This document shows, in pieces, positions 18,785 through 27,973 of a stretch of DNA of 64,000 nucleotides. Origin of the DNA: Bifidobacterium apri (GTDB taxonomy: Bacteria; Actinomycetota; Actinomycetes; Actinomycetales; Bifidobacteriaceae); assembly GCF_009299485.1 (NCBI RefSeq), contig NZ_WBSO01000006.1, positions 1 through 64,000 on the forward strand. Reading direction: 5' to 3'. The notes under the pieces are model-generated. The model did no database searches. It was given only the letters and a program-made list of their open reading frames with translations, and was not told where the DNA came from. Position 1 is the first letter of the stretch. Every line of letters starts with the position of its first letter. Made by a program: the position numbers and the translations under genes.

Positions 18785-19461
18785 GCCGCCCGCATGGCTT
18801 CGATGGCACGCTCGAGTTCCACAATCCGGCGGATTTGCTGGGAAATGAGCAAGTCACGCAAATCTTCCGATTGCCGCCTGTCTGCTTGTGATTGATGGGC
18901 GGCAGACGCGCGGAGATTGGGGGTTGCGTTCGAATTGCGGGCAACGCTCATGGGGGATGTTGCCGCCGCCGAAACCATCCTCGACGAGAGCGAGGCGGGC
19001 GTGGCAGACATGCCAGACGCGGTTGGGAGACTCGACGGCGCAACCCTCTTCCCGTTGACACCGGTCCCCGACCGCATATGCGCCTGCGCCTGACGCCAGC
19101 GGTCGAGATCCCGCTCGTACGCCTGGTCTTCGGCAAGCTGTTCAGGCGTCTCTTCAGTGCCGATGCTGCGCCACCGGGCAATGCACCGCTCAATCCGTTT
19201 GTATCCGATCAACGCGGAATCCAAGCCGGCTTCGCGGAAAATCCGTGCCGGTGACTTGCCTTGCCGATATTGGCGCATGCAGATGCGCTTGAACGCCTCC
19301 GTATACCGTATTCTGCCTGCACTGACCGCGGCTACAGCCGGAAGGGATCGCAGATATTTCAGCTCTTCCGCGGTGAATGTGCCGTCCGGCAGGTCCAGCC
19401 GCTGTCGAGCACGGCTGAGTTGTCGCAAAACCAGCAGGCGATGTGGCGCTGATCGCGTCAT
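18760..19461 (-). CDS. helix-turn-helix protein inside the pilus cluster
   Basis: ATG 19461 follows AAGGAG, giving 233 residues; the longer open frame upstream is probably untranslated. Residues ~50-100 (RYTEAFKRICMRQYRQGKSP then ARIFREAGLD) resemble the homeodomain-like HTH of transposase/InsE-type proteins. The middle is a low-complexity Ser/Ala/Thr-rich stretch. The C-terminus is a charged helix (IRRIVELERAIEAMRAAC) ending in CTCGAC, whose cysteine pattern could bind metal. It overlaps the sortase start, so the two are translationally coupled. It may be a DNA-binding regulator of pilus expression or a captured transposase fragment. I favour a regulator because the frame is intact. Confidence 0.7.
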   Translation of the reverse strand: MTRSAPHRLLVLRQLSRARQRLDLPDGTFTAEELKYLRSLPAVAAVSAGRIRYTEAFKRICMRQYRQGKSPARIFREAGLDSALIGYKRIERCIARWRSIGTEETPEQLAEDQAYERDLDRWRQAQAHMRSGTGVNGKRVAPSSLPTASGMSATPASLSSRMVSAAATSPMSVARNSNATPNLRASAAHQSQADRRQSEDLRDLLISQQIRRIVELERAIEAMRAACTCGACR

Positions 19462-19743
19462 CGTCGTCTCCTTTTGTTCACGTTGATCACGGTGTTCACT
19501 TCCGATTCGGTGCCGGCCGGATTCCCCTGCCAGCCGGCAACCGCTCGGAACGGCATTGGGGCAGCATAGTACCTGATGAAGCCTGAATATACGCCCCGAG
19601 CGTACATCCGAACAGCACACCGTGTGCGATGTTGCCCGGTTGTGCGCTGTCGTGGTTGCGCATGATCGCGCGCCCGCGCACGTCGTATATTCATGGCCGT
19701 GTGCCCGGATTGGGCTTATCGGCCTCAGCCGCCCCGCACGCCG

Positions 19744-21408
19744 TCACATGCGCCGCTCCATCCTGCGGACGATGACGAGCGCACCACCGGCAAGTGCGAG
19801 AAGTACCGCCGCCGATCCTGCAATCACGATGCCGCCGGCAGCACCGGTCAACGGCAGTTCGGTCAACGATTTGACGTTGCGCACCCGGATGCCACCGTCC
19901 TGTGCCACGGTGACCAGATCATACGGGTCCAGCCCGGTGTCACTGAACGTAACGACAGTACGCTTGGCGGTAGCGTCGTACGCGAGCGTCACTTTGAATG
20001 AGCCGGTCACCTGGGCGGCACCATCGGCGACGCGCGTCTCACGTACGGTGTAGGTGCCGTCTTCAAGTCCGGAGAAGGTGACTCGGCCGTTGTCATCGAC
20101 ACCCGCCTGATAATCCTGCCCGAGCATCTGCACCGGCTTGCTGTTATCCGCGTCATACAGCGTGAACTGCGCGCCGGTCACCGTGGAACCGTCCGCGAAA
20201 TACTTCTGGAATTCGAAGGTGTTGGTATACACATCCGTTTGGTTGGATTTTCCTGATGCCACACCGCCTGCAGTCACTCGGGCACTGTTGCTGGCCACCT
20301 GGTCGTCGGCGGCATGCTCGTTCACAGTCGCCTTGTAGGTCACGGTGAACGCTTCTCCTGCGACACTTTGCATCGTATCCAGCACGCTGCGGGCGATGGT
20401 CACGGTGAAGGTGGGATCCGACCCATCCTCCACGCCGTTGCCGGTGACTGTCGTATCCGCAGGATCAACGGTATAGTCGGCCGCCGGCAGAGCAGTGCCG
20501 TTGTTGCCGTAAGTCACGGTGATGTTGCCTTTCCCGGTGTCGATGGTCAGGCCACGGCTCGCGTAATCCTCGAACACGTAGGTGAAATCATCACCTTTGC
20601 GGGTCGTTGATGGCACGGTTCCGGTGATGCGGTATGTCAGTTCGTCGCCCACACGAACCGTGCCGTCATGGCTGCCGGTCACGCTTTTGCTCGGCGGGGT
20701 GCGGTACGCTTCGTTTTTCACGATGATGCTGCCGTCCGTGTTGAACTTCTCGTGTTTCGTGCCGACCAGCATGGTCAGCGAGCGCACGGATTCGGGCATG
20801 TCCGTGACGCCATCGGACAGTTTCTCCGTCACATCGACGATTGCGTACAAACCGCCTTGCAGCCCAGTGATGGTCAGCGGGTCTTGTGTCGCGGTGTGCT
20901 GTGCGCCGTTTGCTGTGACGTAATCGGCGAGCGCATCAGCGAATAGGCGCGAACTCGCATTCGCCGCCCATGGGAATGTGGTGCTCTGGTCGATCGGGTT
21001 GCCGCTGACGGCCTGCGCCCACATCAGCGGGTCCGCATCTTCGGGCGCTTCTTGTTGCAGTGCCGTTTTGATGGCTTGACGGACTGCTGCATCAGCGGCA
21101 CTGACGGTGGTCAGTTCGGTGGAATCGTCGCTGTTGAATGTGGCGATGGGTGCGACGGCGAAGGTGTGTCCGATGATTTCGCCGCGCGAACCGGATTGGA
21201 TGATGATGGATTTGTCGTTGTCTGCCGCAGTGGCTGGAGTCGGGGCGAGCGCCGCCGCTCCGATTCCGACGATGCCGAGCAATGCCACGCTTGCCGCTGC
21301 AATCGAGCGGATCGGCGATGGCTTGTCTCTCCACGGCGATGATGGGTGGCTTGTTCTTGATGAGGCCCTGTTCCAGGCCTGCGAAACGATATGTATCAGG
21401 GATGTCAT
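19744..21408 (-). CDS. major pilin (shaft) subunit, LPLTG-anchored
   Basis: ATG 21408 follows GTAGGAGGAATC; the frame stays open upstream but that part overlaps the preceding gene. The 554-residue product has a signal peptide (IAAASVALLGIVGIGAAAL with an ATAADN-type cleavage region). Two or more immunoglobulin-like pilin domains follow. The CnaB-like domain near the C-terminus carries an E-box (GTYTVRETRV). The sorting signal is LPLTG, a hydrophobic span and RRMERRM. This is the architecture of polymerised pilins assembled by class C sortases, and such a sortase is encoded in the same cluster. It lies between the tip gene and the HTH/sortase pair. Confidence 0.9.
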   Translation of the reverse strand: MTSLIHIVSQAWNRASSRTSHPSSPWRDKPSPIRSIAAASVALLGIVGIGAAALAPTPATAADNDKSIIIQSGSRGEIIGHTFAVAPIATFNSDDSTELTTVSAADAAVRQAIKTALQQEAPEDADPLMWAQAVSGNPIDQSTTFPWAANASSRLFADALADYVTANGAQHTATQDPLTITGLQGGLYAIVDVTEKLSDGVTDMPESVRSLTMLVGTKHEKFNTDGSIIVKNEAYRTPPSKSVTGSHDGTVRVGDELTYRITGTVPSTTRKGDDFTYVFEDYASRGLTIDTGKGNITVTYGNNGTALPAADYTVDPADTTVTGNGVEDGSDPTFTVTIARSVLDTMQSVAGEAFTVTYKATVNEHAADDQVASNSARVTAGGVASGKSNQTDVYTNTFEFQKYFADGSTVTGAQFTLYDADNSKPVQMLGQDYQAGVDDNGRVTFSGLEDGTYTVRETRVADGAAQVTGSFKVTLAYDATAKRTVVTFSDTGLDPYDLVTVAQDGGIRVRNVKSLTELPLTGAAGGIVIAGSAAVLLALAGGALVIVRRMERRM

Positions 21409-21586
21409 GATTCCTCCTACGGTGTGGTGCCGGTCGTGGTGGGCTTGGATGTGCATATGGTCTGTGTTGCGGTGGCGCGAATCGCATGCGGCGGCGAGCG
21501 AGGGGCGCCGAATCGGTGTTTTTCGCCGGCGCGAATCGCATGTGCCGCACGCACCGGGGTCAGCGGAATCAGCGGGGTCTTCACAC

Positions 21587-23761
21587 TCATCGGGTGTTCC
21601 TTTCAACCATTCGTCTGCGGGAACGCCTCAGGATCCACGCTCCTGTTCCGGCGAGCGGCAGCCCTACGGCGAATGTCAGCCATGGACGATCCAGATGAAT
21701 ACCGGAGGCGCCGGTCAGAGGAATCTGGTCGGCCAAAGCAGGGGTCGCGGTGTTGACTATCGTGCAGGTGGCTTGCGTTCCGGGCGCGATCGCCACATCA
21801 CCTTCCGACGAGACGTTGAGCTGGTTGCCCGCCGCATCCGCGCAGGTCCAACTCCCGGACTCGTATCGCGCATAATTCGGGTACGGTTTGCCGTCTACGG
21901 TGTAGTCATCGTTGTGTGTTTCCGCCAGCCGGTAGGTTCCCGGTTCGACCGCTGTTGCAGGCAATGAGGCGGTATTGTCATCCTGCGCTGGTTGCGACGG
22001 CGCGGCAGGGCTGATTCCACTCTCGCTTGCCGTGTCTTCGGATGACGCTCCCGGCTGTGGGGCGGAGGCGGAGACCAGCGATGCCAACAGATTCCATGCC
22101 GCAGGCTGCGCGGGAGTGTATGCGGTGGCGTGGGTGTTGTCTACGGTTTTAACAAGCGTCAGACTCGGCGCGGCCACCTGCACGACCGGCCGCGCGTATG
22201 CCGCGGTCAGTTCGTCGGATACGCTCTCTTCACTGCTGTCACCGCTGACGGTGACCGTGACGGTTCGGTAGCGCAGCAACGCCGAGCCTTCCGCGTTCGA
22301 AAAGAATCCGGGCTGTCCGGAACTGGTGGTGTTGCCGGGGGCATCGGTCAGTTCGTCTCCGGTATCCGGATACGTGCCCGTGCTGATGAAACTGCGGTAT
22401 GCCGCCGCGGTCGGGGTGATTTCGATGGACACGCGATAGGTGGTTTCCGGGTCGAGGGTCTTGCCGGCCGGCAGTTGCAAGGTCAGGGATCCTGACACCG
22501 GATCGAAGGCGGCGACGATGCCGTCGGTGGATACTGTGGAACCGTCTGTCTTGGTCGCGCTGACCGTGGGTGTGACGACTGCGTCTCCGCCGATGGCTGG
22601 CGATCCGCTGTCGTCGAGGGCGATCACCCATGAGGACAGGGTGTCGCTGATGCTCACGTCACGATACCGGACGGTGGATGTGATGATCATGGCGATATCG
22701 TCGAAGGCCTGCGCGAGACTGTCCGGATCCGTGCCCGAATAATGGACACCTGTGGTTGCGGTCGCGAAGCTGGACATATTCGCGTCTGCGGCCTGTCCGG
22801 CGCTCACTGTGAACAGTGCCGTCCCGTCCGCCCGCCTGTTGGCCTCCTCGACAGCCGCGTCAAAGCACCGGCTGGCAGGGTCTGAAGTTCCATTGCCGTA
22901 GACGCCGTAGCGCTCGTTCCAGTCATCGCCGCCCATGGCAGAAGAGCGGAACGTCGGCGAGCCGTCTGACAGCATGACGATATACCGGCGTTCAGCGGTG
23001 CTGCCATGCAGCAGGGTGTTCGCGGAGTGCAGACCGGCTTCCCAGTTCGTGCCGCCGCCGGTCGCCGACGACGCATCCAACCCGTCAAGGGCCGCGGACA
23101 ACGCATCCGCATCATCGGTCCACTGCTTGTCACCGAATGGAATGACGCGCGCATCAGTATCGAAATCAACCACCGCGATCCGCACGTCGCCGCCGGTGGA
23201 TTCGTCAAGCAGCTGTGCGGCAAGCCGTTGCGCCGCCTGCGTGACCACCTGCCATCGGGTCAGGCATGTACTGCTCGGCCCGTGGCAGCTGGGATCCTCG
23301 TATTGCGCCATACTGCCGGAGGAATCCAGCACCAGAACCACGTCGGCGCTTGTATGCTCGACAGTGCCGTCGATATGTTCTGCACCCGTGACGCTCAATG
23401 TGAGCCGGTAGCGCTGATCATCGAGGCGTTCGATGGTTTTCGTATGCTCCGGTTCGGGAAGCTGCGCGGTCGCGCGGTCGGCCATAGGACGTACCGCATG
23501 GTTTTCGGTTGCGGGAGCCGCTGGGATTCCTTCCGTCTGCCGGTCGGCGAGCGGTTCCGTCTGCTGTGCCGGTTGTGCCGGTTGTGCCGTTACGGCGTGT
23601 GCAACACCTTCGGCGGACGCCCCGTATGACAGCGCGCAACCCAGCATGCTGAACAAGGCCATCGCGCACACCGCGAATGCGCATATGGCTGTATTCCGAT
23701 ACGTGGTATGTCGGCGGTGCCGTGCTCCTCCCGCCGTGCCGCCATCCCGTCGTCGTGTCAT
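21587..23761 (-). CDS. pilus tip adhesin with von Willebrand A domain
   Basis: ATG 23761 follows GCGAGGAGCC, giving 724 residues. A long N-terminal signal region (CAFAVCAMALFSMLGCAL) is followed by a VWA domain from about residue 135 with the MIDAS motif DSSGS, a second site DFDTDA and LSDGSPTF. This is typical of minor pilins that bind host or matrix ligands. The C-terminal third is Ser/Pro/Ala-rich, then an E-box-like GTYRLAETHND and a noncanonical sorting motif IPLTG followed by a hydrophobic span and RRSRRRM. It is the first gene of the cluster, 178 bp upstream of the shaft gene. The gap contains two copies of GGCGCGAATCGCATG. Confidence 0.9.
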   Translation of the reverse strand: MTRRRDGGTAGGARHRRHTTYRNTAICAFAVCAMALFSMLGCALSYGASAEGVAHAVTAQPAQPAQQTEPLADRQTEGIPAAPATENHAVRPMADRATAQLPEPEHTKTIERLDDQRYRLTLSVTGAEHIDGTVEHTSADVVLVLDSSGSMAQYEDPSCHGPSSTCLTRWQVVTQAAQRLAAQLLDESTGGDVRIAVVDFDTDARVIPFGDKQWTDDADALSAALDGLDASSATGGGTNWEAGLHSANTLLHGSTAERRYIVMLSDGSPTFRSSAMGGDDWNERYGVYGNGTSDPASRCFDAAVEEANRRADGTALFTVSAGQAADANMSSFATATTGVHYSGTDPDSLAQAFDDIAMIITSTVRYRDVSISDTLSSWVIALDDSGSPAIGGDAVVTPTVSATKTDGSTVSTDGIVAAFDPVSGSLTLQLPAGKTLDPETTYRVSIEITPTAAAYRSFISTGTYPDTGDELTDAPGNTTSSGQPGFFSNAEGSALLRYRTVTVTVSGDSSEESVSDELTAAYARPVVQVAAPSLTLVKTVDNTHATAYTPAQPAAWNLLASLVSASAPQPGASSEDTASESGISPAAPSQPAQDDNTASLPATAVEPGTYRLAETHNDDYTVDGKPYPNYARYESGSWTCADAAGNQLNVSSEGDVAIAPGTQATCTIVNTATPALADQIPLTGASGIHLDRPWLTFAVGLPLAGTGAWILRRSRRRMVERNTR

Positions 23762-24000
23762 GGCTCCTCGCTTTCCCTCGTCAAGCGCGGCTTCCATGCC
23801 GGAGACCGCCCGTTGCGTGGTTGATAGCGGCAGTCTAAAATCCGCGCCACGCTGCGCGAAACCCCCATATTCACCCCGATATCATGGGGATGCAAAGACC
23901 GTTCCCCCGTGACGGTCGCCGGCGGGCATGGTTCCGGCTGACCGCGACACTCCCCCTTCCACCCTTGTTTTTCCGCGGATTTTCCCCTATCTCAAAAATT

Positions 24001-24017
24001 TGTCCGATTATCGGACA
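24001..24017. promoter_or_regulatory. palindromic operator-like site upstream of pilus cluster
   Basis: TGTCCGATTATCGGACA is a perfect 8+1+8 inverted repeat. A second partial half-site (GATTATCGTCCGA) lies about 20 bases further at 24038-24050. The site is ~240 bp upstream of the pilus tip gene and downstream of the acylphosphatase gene, so the pilus cluster is its likely target. The rest of 23762-24139 has no gene that I can support. Confidence 0.5.
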
Positions 24018-24139
24018 CTCCGCGGTGTGGAAACGCTGATTATCGTCCGAAAGTCGCTCGACCGTCCTGGATGCGGTACGTTTGCGCGGCCGCCGGCATC
24101 ACGCCCCATGGCCTCCAGCGGTGCAGGCCATATAAGCAA

Positions 24140-24463
24140 TCAGCGATCCGAATGAACGGAAAAGCCCCGCTCCCCCGGCACTACCGGCACAATGTCAATA
24201 TCGACATGCTCGACGCGGCTCCACCGCGGGCCGCCTTCCACCGCACGCTCAAACCGTTCCACATCAATCCCGGCACCTTGGGCTTCAAGCTCAACCGAGC
24301 CATCCATACGGTTGCGCACCCAGCCGGTCAAATCATACCGGCGGGCGGCCATCACCGTGAAGTAGCGGAAGCCAACCCCCTGCACCACGCCGGTCACCAC
24401 CATGTGCACACGCGATTGCGACCGTGACGATTGCGACCGTGGCGTATCCGCATGCGATGCCAT
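24140..24463 (-). CDS. acyP: acylphosphatase
   Basis: Acylphosphatases hydrolyse acyl-phosphate bonds in small cytosolic metabolites. The hallmark GVVQGVGFRYFT (catalytic Arg in the loop) and the GWVRNRMDGSVELEAQG segment with the catalytic Asn are intact. The product is 107 residues including a Ser/Arg-rich N-terminal extension of about 17. The start at 24463 follows AAAGG, and a later internal start at MVVTGV would give a family-typical ~87 residues. It lies 17 bp behind yggS and is probably cotranscribed with it. Confidence 0.9.
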   Translation of the reverse strand: MASHADTPRSQSSRSQSRVHMVVTGVVQGVGFRYFTVMAARRYDLTGWVRNRMDGSVELEAQGAGIDVERFERAVEGGPRWSRVEHVDIDIVPVVPGERGFSVHSDR

Positions 24464-24480
24464 CCCAAGCCGACCTTTGA

Positions 24481-25311
24481 TCAGATGAACGCGCGCGGGC
24501 CGAAAATCGCGGTTCCCACGCGCACGATGGTCGAGCCTTCGGCAATGGCGAGCGCCATATCGTTCGTCATGCCCATCGACAGTTCATGGCAATGCGCGGT
24601 TCCGGGCGTACCGGCGGCGAGAATCCGATCGCGCGTCTCACGCAGATGGCAGAAGCCACGACGAATCACCGCTTCATCATCAACGTGTGCGCCGATTGTC
24701 ATCAGGCCTTGCAAATCAAGGCCTTCAAGTGCTCCGATCTGCCGCGCGAGATCGACTGCCTGCGTCGGGTCGCACCCTGATTTTGATTCCTCGCCGGACT
24801 CGTTGACTTCCAGCAACACACCTGTGGTGATGCCGCGCGCGAGAGCACGACGAGCGATTTTCTGCGCGAGATCAAGGGAATCAACGGATTCGATGGTTTC
24901 GACAACCGGCAGCACCTTGCCGATCTTGTTGCTTTGCAACTGACCGATGAGATGGAAGGGGATATGATGCTCCGAATTGTCATCATGTACATCGCCGTCG
25001 CTGGTTGCAACGCCGAGCGAAAAACCGCGCGACGCGCATTGCCGTGCCAGTCCCGCCGCCTTGGCGACGACTTCCTGTGGTCGGTTTTCGCCAATCATCC
25101 GCACGCCGGCGTCGATGGCGGCCATGATCTCGCCAACATCACGCGTTTTCGTGGCGGCAAGCAATCTGACCGAGCCAGGCTCCCTGCCGGCTTCCATTTC
25201 AGCTTGGGCGATGCGGTCCAACACACGATGCACGCCGTCCGCAATCTGTTGCGCCCGGTTCGCGTCGATGGTTTCGTTCGCCAGATCCTTGTGATCCATA
25301 TACGCTGTCAT
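24481..25311 (-). CDS. YggS-family pyridoxal-phosphate homeostasis protein
   Basis: This family binds PLP in a TIM-barrel fold and affects vitamin B6 and amino-acid homeostasis without known catalysis. Recognisable blocks are VRLLAATKTR (PLP lysine), MIGENRPQEV, FHLIGQLQSNKIGKVLP, LLEVNESGEESKSG, MTIGAHVDD and the C-terminal ELSMGMTNDMALAIAEGST with VRVGTAIFGPR. A ~20-residue stretch after the first third (SLGVATSDGDVHDDNSEHH) is longer than in many homologues. The start at 25311 or the in-frame ATG four codons later (MDHKDL) are both possible. It sits between gluQ and acyP on the same strand. Confidence 0.92.
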   Translation of the reverse strand: MTAYMDHKDLANETIDANRAQQIADGVHRVLDRIAQAEMEAGREPGSVRLLAATKTRDVGEIMAAIDAGVRMIGENRPQEVVAKAAGLARQCASRGFSLGVATSDGDVHDDNSEHHIPFHLIGQLQSNKIGKVLPVVETIESVDSLDLAQKIARRALARGITTGVLLEVNESGEESKSGCDPTQAVDLARQIGALEGLDLQGLMTIGAHVDDEAVIRRGFCHLRETRDRILAAGTPGTAHCHELSMGMTNDMALAIAEGSTIVRVGTAIFGPRAFI

Positions 25312-25374
25312 GCATGCCTCACATCCGCCCGCTGACGCGGCTGGTCTCCGCGGGTTGTTCTGTTTGCCTCGTTC

Positions 25375-26604
25375 TCATCGTAGTAGGTCTTGTGTATCGC
25401 AGCGATGATCGTCCCGATGATCGGCGATGGTGTTCCACGTGAAACCATCAAGCAGGTCGGAAGGCCGGCATGGCACGGGTTGCGGCAGCAGACCCAGCAT
25501 CCACGCGCAATAGCCGATGATGCGCTCGGGGCTTACTCCTTCTTCGCGAAGTACGCCTAAGTCGAGGGCATGGTCGCGTTTTGCCAGGCGTTTGCCGGAG
25601 ATGTCATCGACCAACGGCAGATGCGCGAACTGTGGGATAGTCGCCGCGCGCGATGGTGTTTGCGCCAGTTGCGGTGACCGGAGCCGTTGCTGCTGCTCTG
25701 GTTGTTGCTGCGGCCGTGGCTGCGATAGTGTCCGCGTCAGCGTCTGCGACTGCGACCGCAACGCGTGCCCCAGTGCCCGGCGGATCCACAGCTGGATCGC
25801 CGTCGACCGCAGCAAATCGCGACCGCGCACAATCTGGGTGACACCCATATCGACATCATCGATGCTGGCGACAAACTGATAGGCGAACAATCCGTCGGAA
25901 CGTCGGATGACGACATCGCCGACCTGCCGTCCTAGATCGATGTGCTGCGATCCGAACACCTCATCGTCGAACGCGATCGCACCTGCGGGATTGCCGGGTT
26001 CAGGCACCGCGATACGCCAGGAATGACGGTCGCCACGGCTGACGCGGGCGTCACGCTCGGCGGCGGGCATGGTACGGCACGTCCCCGGGTAGACGATGAA
26101 GCCGTCGCCTTCGTTCGGGGCGGATGCGGCCCGGATATCGGCACGCGAGCAGAAACACGGGTATATCAGCGGTGATTCCGCACGCGGTCTCGTATTCGGC
26201 ACCGGGTGTCCTGCTGTGTGGACGGTTGCGTATGGCAATGGCATATGGCGGATGCTCAGGGACGCAGATGGGCACCACCCGTCTTCTGGGATGGATTCCT
26301 GGATTATCTCGCTCAAGGTCATGCCGCTCAGGGTCTCAAGTACCTGCTGGTATCTGTCAAGTCGCGCCGACTGGTATACCGGGTCGCCGTCCCAATCCAG
26401 CCCGAGCCAGTTGAGATCATCCATGATCCACCGGTCGGCGTCCTGTACCACACGCGGGGTGTCGACATCCTCAATCCGCAGTATCAGTCTGCCGCCTTGT
26501 GAGCGCACGCCCAGCCAAGCAGCGAGTGCCGCATACGCGTTGCCGATATGCATACGCCCGGTCGGCGATGGTGCCAAACGTCCGATAACCGCTGAATATT
26601 CCAC
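25375..26604 (-). CDS. gluQ: glutamyl-Q tRNA(Asp) synthetase (GluQRS)
   Basis: GluQRS attaches glutamate to queuosine in tRNA-Asp and resembles the catalytic core of glutamyl-tRNA synthetase without an anticodon-binding domain. The HIGH-type motif is HIGN in [20 protein letters not shown]. Zinc ligands fit CFCSR and YPGTCR, and the KMSKS-like loop is [10 protein letters not shown]. At 409 residues it is about 100 longer than usual. Extra sequence lies after [16 protein letters not shown] (about 55 residues before the zinc site) and as a Q/R/T-rich low-complexity insert near residues 285-325, coded by repetitive CGACTGCGA/CAGCAGCAG-like DNA. It is the first gene of a likely gluQ-yggS-acyP unit. 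Confidence 0.88.
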   Translation of the reverse strand: MEYSAVIGRLAPSPTGRMHIGNAYAALAAWLGVRSQGGRLILRIEDVDTPRVVQDADRWIMDDLNWLGLDWDGDPVYQSARLDRYQQVLETLSGMTLSEIIQESIPEDGWCPSASLSIRHMPLPYATVHTAGHPVPNTRPRAESPLIYPCFCSRADIRAASAPNEGDGFIVYPGTCRTMPAAERDARVSRGDRHSWRIAVPEPGNPAGAIAFDDEVFGSQHIDLGRQVGDVVIRRSDGLFAYQFVASIDDVDMGVTQIVRGRDLLRSTAIQLWIRRALGHALRSQSQTLTRTLSQPRPQQQPEQQQRLRSPQLAQTPSRAATIPQFAHLPLVDDISGKRLAKRDHALDLGVLREEGVSPERIIGYCAWMLGLLPQPVPCRPSDLLDGFTWNTIADHRDDHRCDTQDLLR

Positions 26605-26866
26605 GCTTGCAGTCTATCCGGCGGACTAACCGCTGAATCCGTCCCGACAGGCCGACCGCTGATACGGCGCCGGTCGGGACGGCCCATCGCTTTCACCTCT
26701 CCTGACAGGCTCATCGTCGATGTGCACGTCACCGCTGCCCACACATCTTGGACGCTGTGCGACTAAGAGCACGATGATGTTCAGGACTATTCCCGCGCCC
26801 CGCTGCCTTTGGTCACCGACACCCGACGAATCCAACATCTCGCGAAATCGGCCTGTGCGGGAGAGG
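26605..26866. other. intergenic region with hairpin upstream of gluQ
   Basis: CCGTCCCGAC (26639-26648) pairs with GTCGGGACGG (26673-26682), forming a strong stem about 35 bases upstream of the gluQ start on the leftward transcript. No T-tract follows on either side. It could be a 5' leader structure or an old terminator. No gene is convincing here. Confidence 0.4.
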
Positions 26867-27283
26867 GGTTATTGGCCAAAATGTGTGTCCGGAATCGGGT
26901 GTGAGGGGTTGTCCTGCCGGGCGTGTCGCGGTTTCGAATCCTCATGCCGCCACTTTCGAGCCCGGCCAGAATGTGTGTCCGAAACCGGCGCGGACCCGTT
27001 GCGGCGCAAGGCGTACGGGCGGTTGGAATGTGCCGAGTCGCGCATGTCATGACATACGTCGTGCGCCAGACAGAAGGCTTCCCGCACTGTCCGGGAGCCA
27101 TACCGTCGGTTTGCGCATGCCTGGGCATGCACGAACCGCAAAACAGGGATCTCCACTGCCGTTTTCCGTCGATATCCGTTCAGCTTCGCATGCCACGGCA
27201 TACAGGACGTGCACACGACCAGAGCAACAATCAAGACTCCCACACACCCCACCAGCAGACACACATACTGGCCTATAACCCCG
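26867..27283. repeat. direct repeat, copy 1 (~417 bp)
   Basis: First copy of the internal repeat of the 1-kb element. It carries two forward copies of the CCAAAATGTGTGTCCG motif (26875, 26968) and one inverted copy near 27259. Confidence 0.85.
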
Positions 27284-27408
27284 GGAGAGATGTTCAGATG
27301 TTCTTCTCGATAGCCGCGAAATCGAAGCGGAAACGGGAGATTTCAAGATTCTGACCTTAGATTCCGCGCACTTGAATCGTGGACAAGGCACTGAAAAACA
27401 AAAAACCG

Positions 27409-27826
27409 GGTTATTGGCCAAAATGTGTGTCCGGAATCGGGTGTGAGGGGTTGTCCTGCCGGGCGTGTCGCGGTTTCGAATCCTCATGCCGCCACTTTCG
27501 AGCCCGGCCAAAATGTGTGTCCGAAACCGGCGCGGACCCGTTGCTGCGCAAGGCGTACAGGCGATTCGAATGTGCCGGGTCGCGCATGTCATGACATACG
27601 TCGTGCGCCAGACAGAAGGCTTCCCGCACTGTCCGGGAGCCATACTGCAGGTTTGCGTATGCCCGGGCATGCGCGAACCGCAAAACACGGGGCCTCCACT
27701 GCCGTTTTCCGTCGATATCCGTTCAGCTTCGCATGCCACGGCATACAGGGCGTGCACACGACCAGAGCAACAATCAAGACTCCCGCACACCCCACCAGCA
27801 GACACACATACTGGCCTATAACCCCA
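27409..27826. repeat. direct repeat, copy 2 (~418 bp)
   Basis: Second copy, separated from the first by about 125 bp of unique sequence. It contains a one-base insertion (AAACACGGGGCC versus AAACAGGGATC) and scattered substitutions. Confidence 0.85.
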
Positions 27827-27868
27827 GGATTCGCTTCGATGCCGGACACACATTTTGGCCTATAACCC

Positions 27869-27894
27869 AAAAAACCGCAGCCATGGCTGCGGTT
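27869..27894 (-). terminator. rho-independent terminator of tRNA-Lys
   Basis: AACCGCAGCC/GGCTGCGGTT is a perfect 22-base palindrome (27873-27894), followed on the leftward transcript by six T residues (AAAAAA at 27869-27874 on the plus strand). Confidence 0.85.
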
Positions 27895-27899
27895 GAAAG

Positions 27900-27973
27900 T
27901 GCCCCCTCGGGGATTCGAACCCCGGACACGCTGATTAAGAGTCAGCTGCTCTAACCAACTGAGCTAAAGGGGC
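27900..27973 (-). tRNA. tRNA-Lys (CTT anticodon)
   Basis: The leftward strand folds as a complete cloverleaf of 74 bases: acceptor GCCCCTT/AGGGGGC, D-arm GCTC..GAGC, anticodon stem GCTGA/TCAGC around CTCTTAA (anticodon CTT, lysine) and T-arm CGGGG-TTCGAAT-CCCCG, with discriminator A. CCA is not encoded. A strong terminator follows directly. Confidence 0.97.

Larger units (their letters stand above)
26867..27867. mobile_element. 1.0-kb MITE-like element with 26-bp inverted ends and internal direct repeat
   Basis: The ends are GGTTATTGGCCAAAATGTGT followed by GTCCGG (26867-26892) and the inverse of the same sequence with one mismatch (27842-27867). Inside, about 417 bp starting at 26866 are repeated at 27408 with ~95% identity; one inserted base near 27690 changes the spacing from 542 to 543. 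The GGCCAAAATGTGTGTCCG motif occurs seven times, four forward and three inverted. Leftward frames in the two copies share a hydrophobic stretch (VGCVGVLIVALVV), but the inserted base breaks the second copy. I see no transposase. No clear target-site duplication was found. It abuts the tRNA-Lys terminator. Confidence 0.7.

Noticed and set aside
23815..24000. Phase-variable poly-G tract controlling pili
   Set aside because: The longest G or C runs are only five bases, too short for the slippage mechanism.
26869..27264. Leftward ~131-codon membrane-like ORF in the 1-kb element
   Set aside because: It starts with a hydrophobic stretch, but the second repeat copy carries a frame-changing base and the rest is encoded by the repeated TIR motif. 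It is more likely repeat DNA than a gene.
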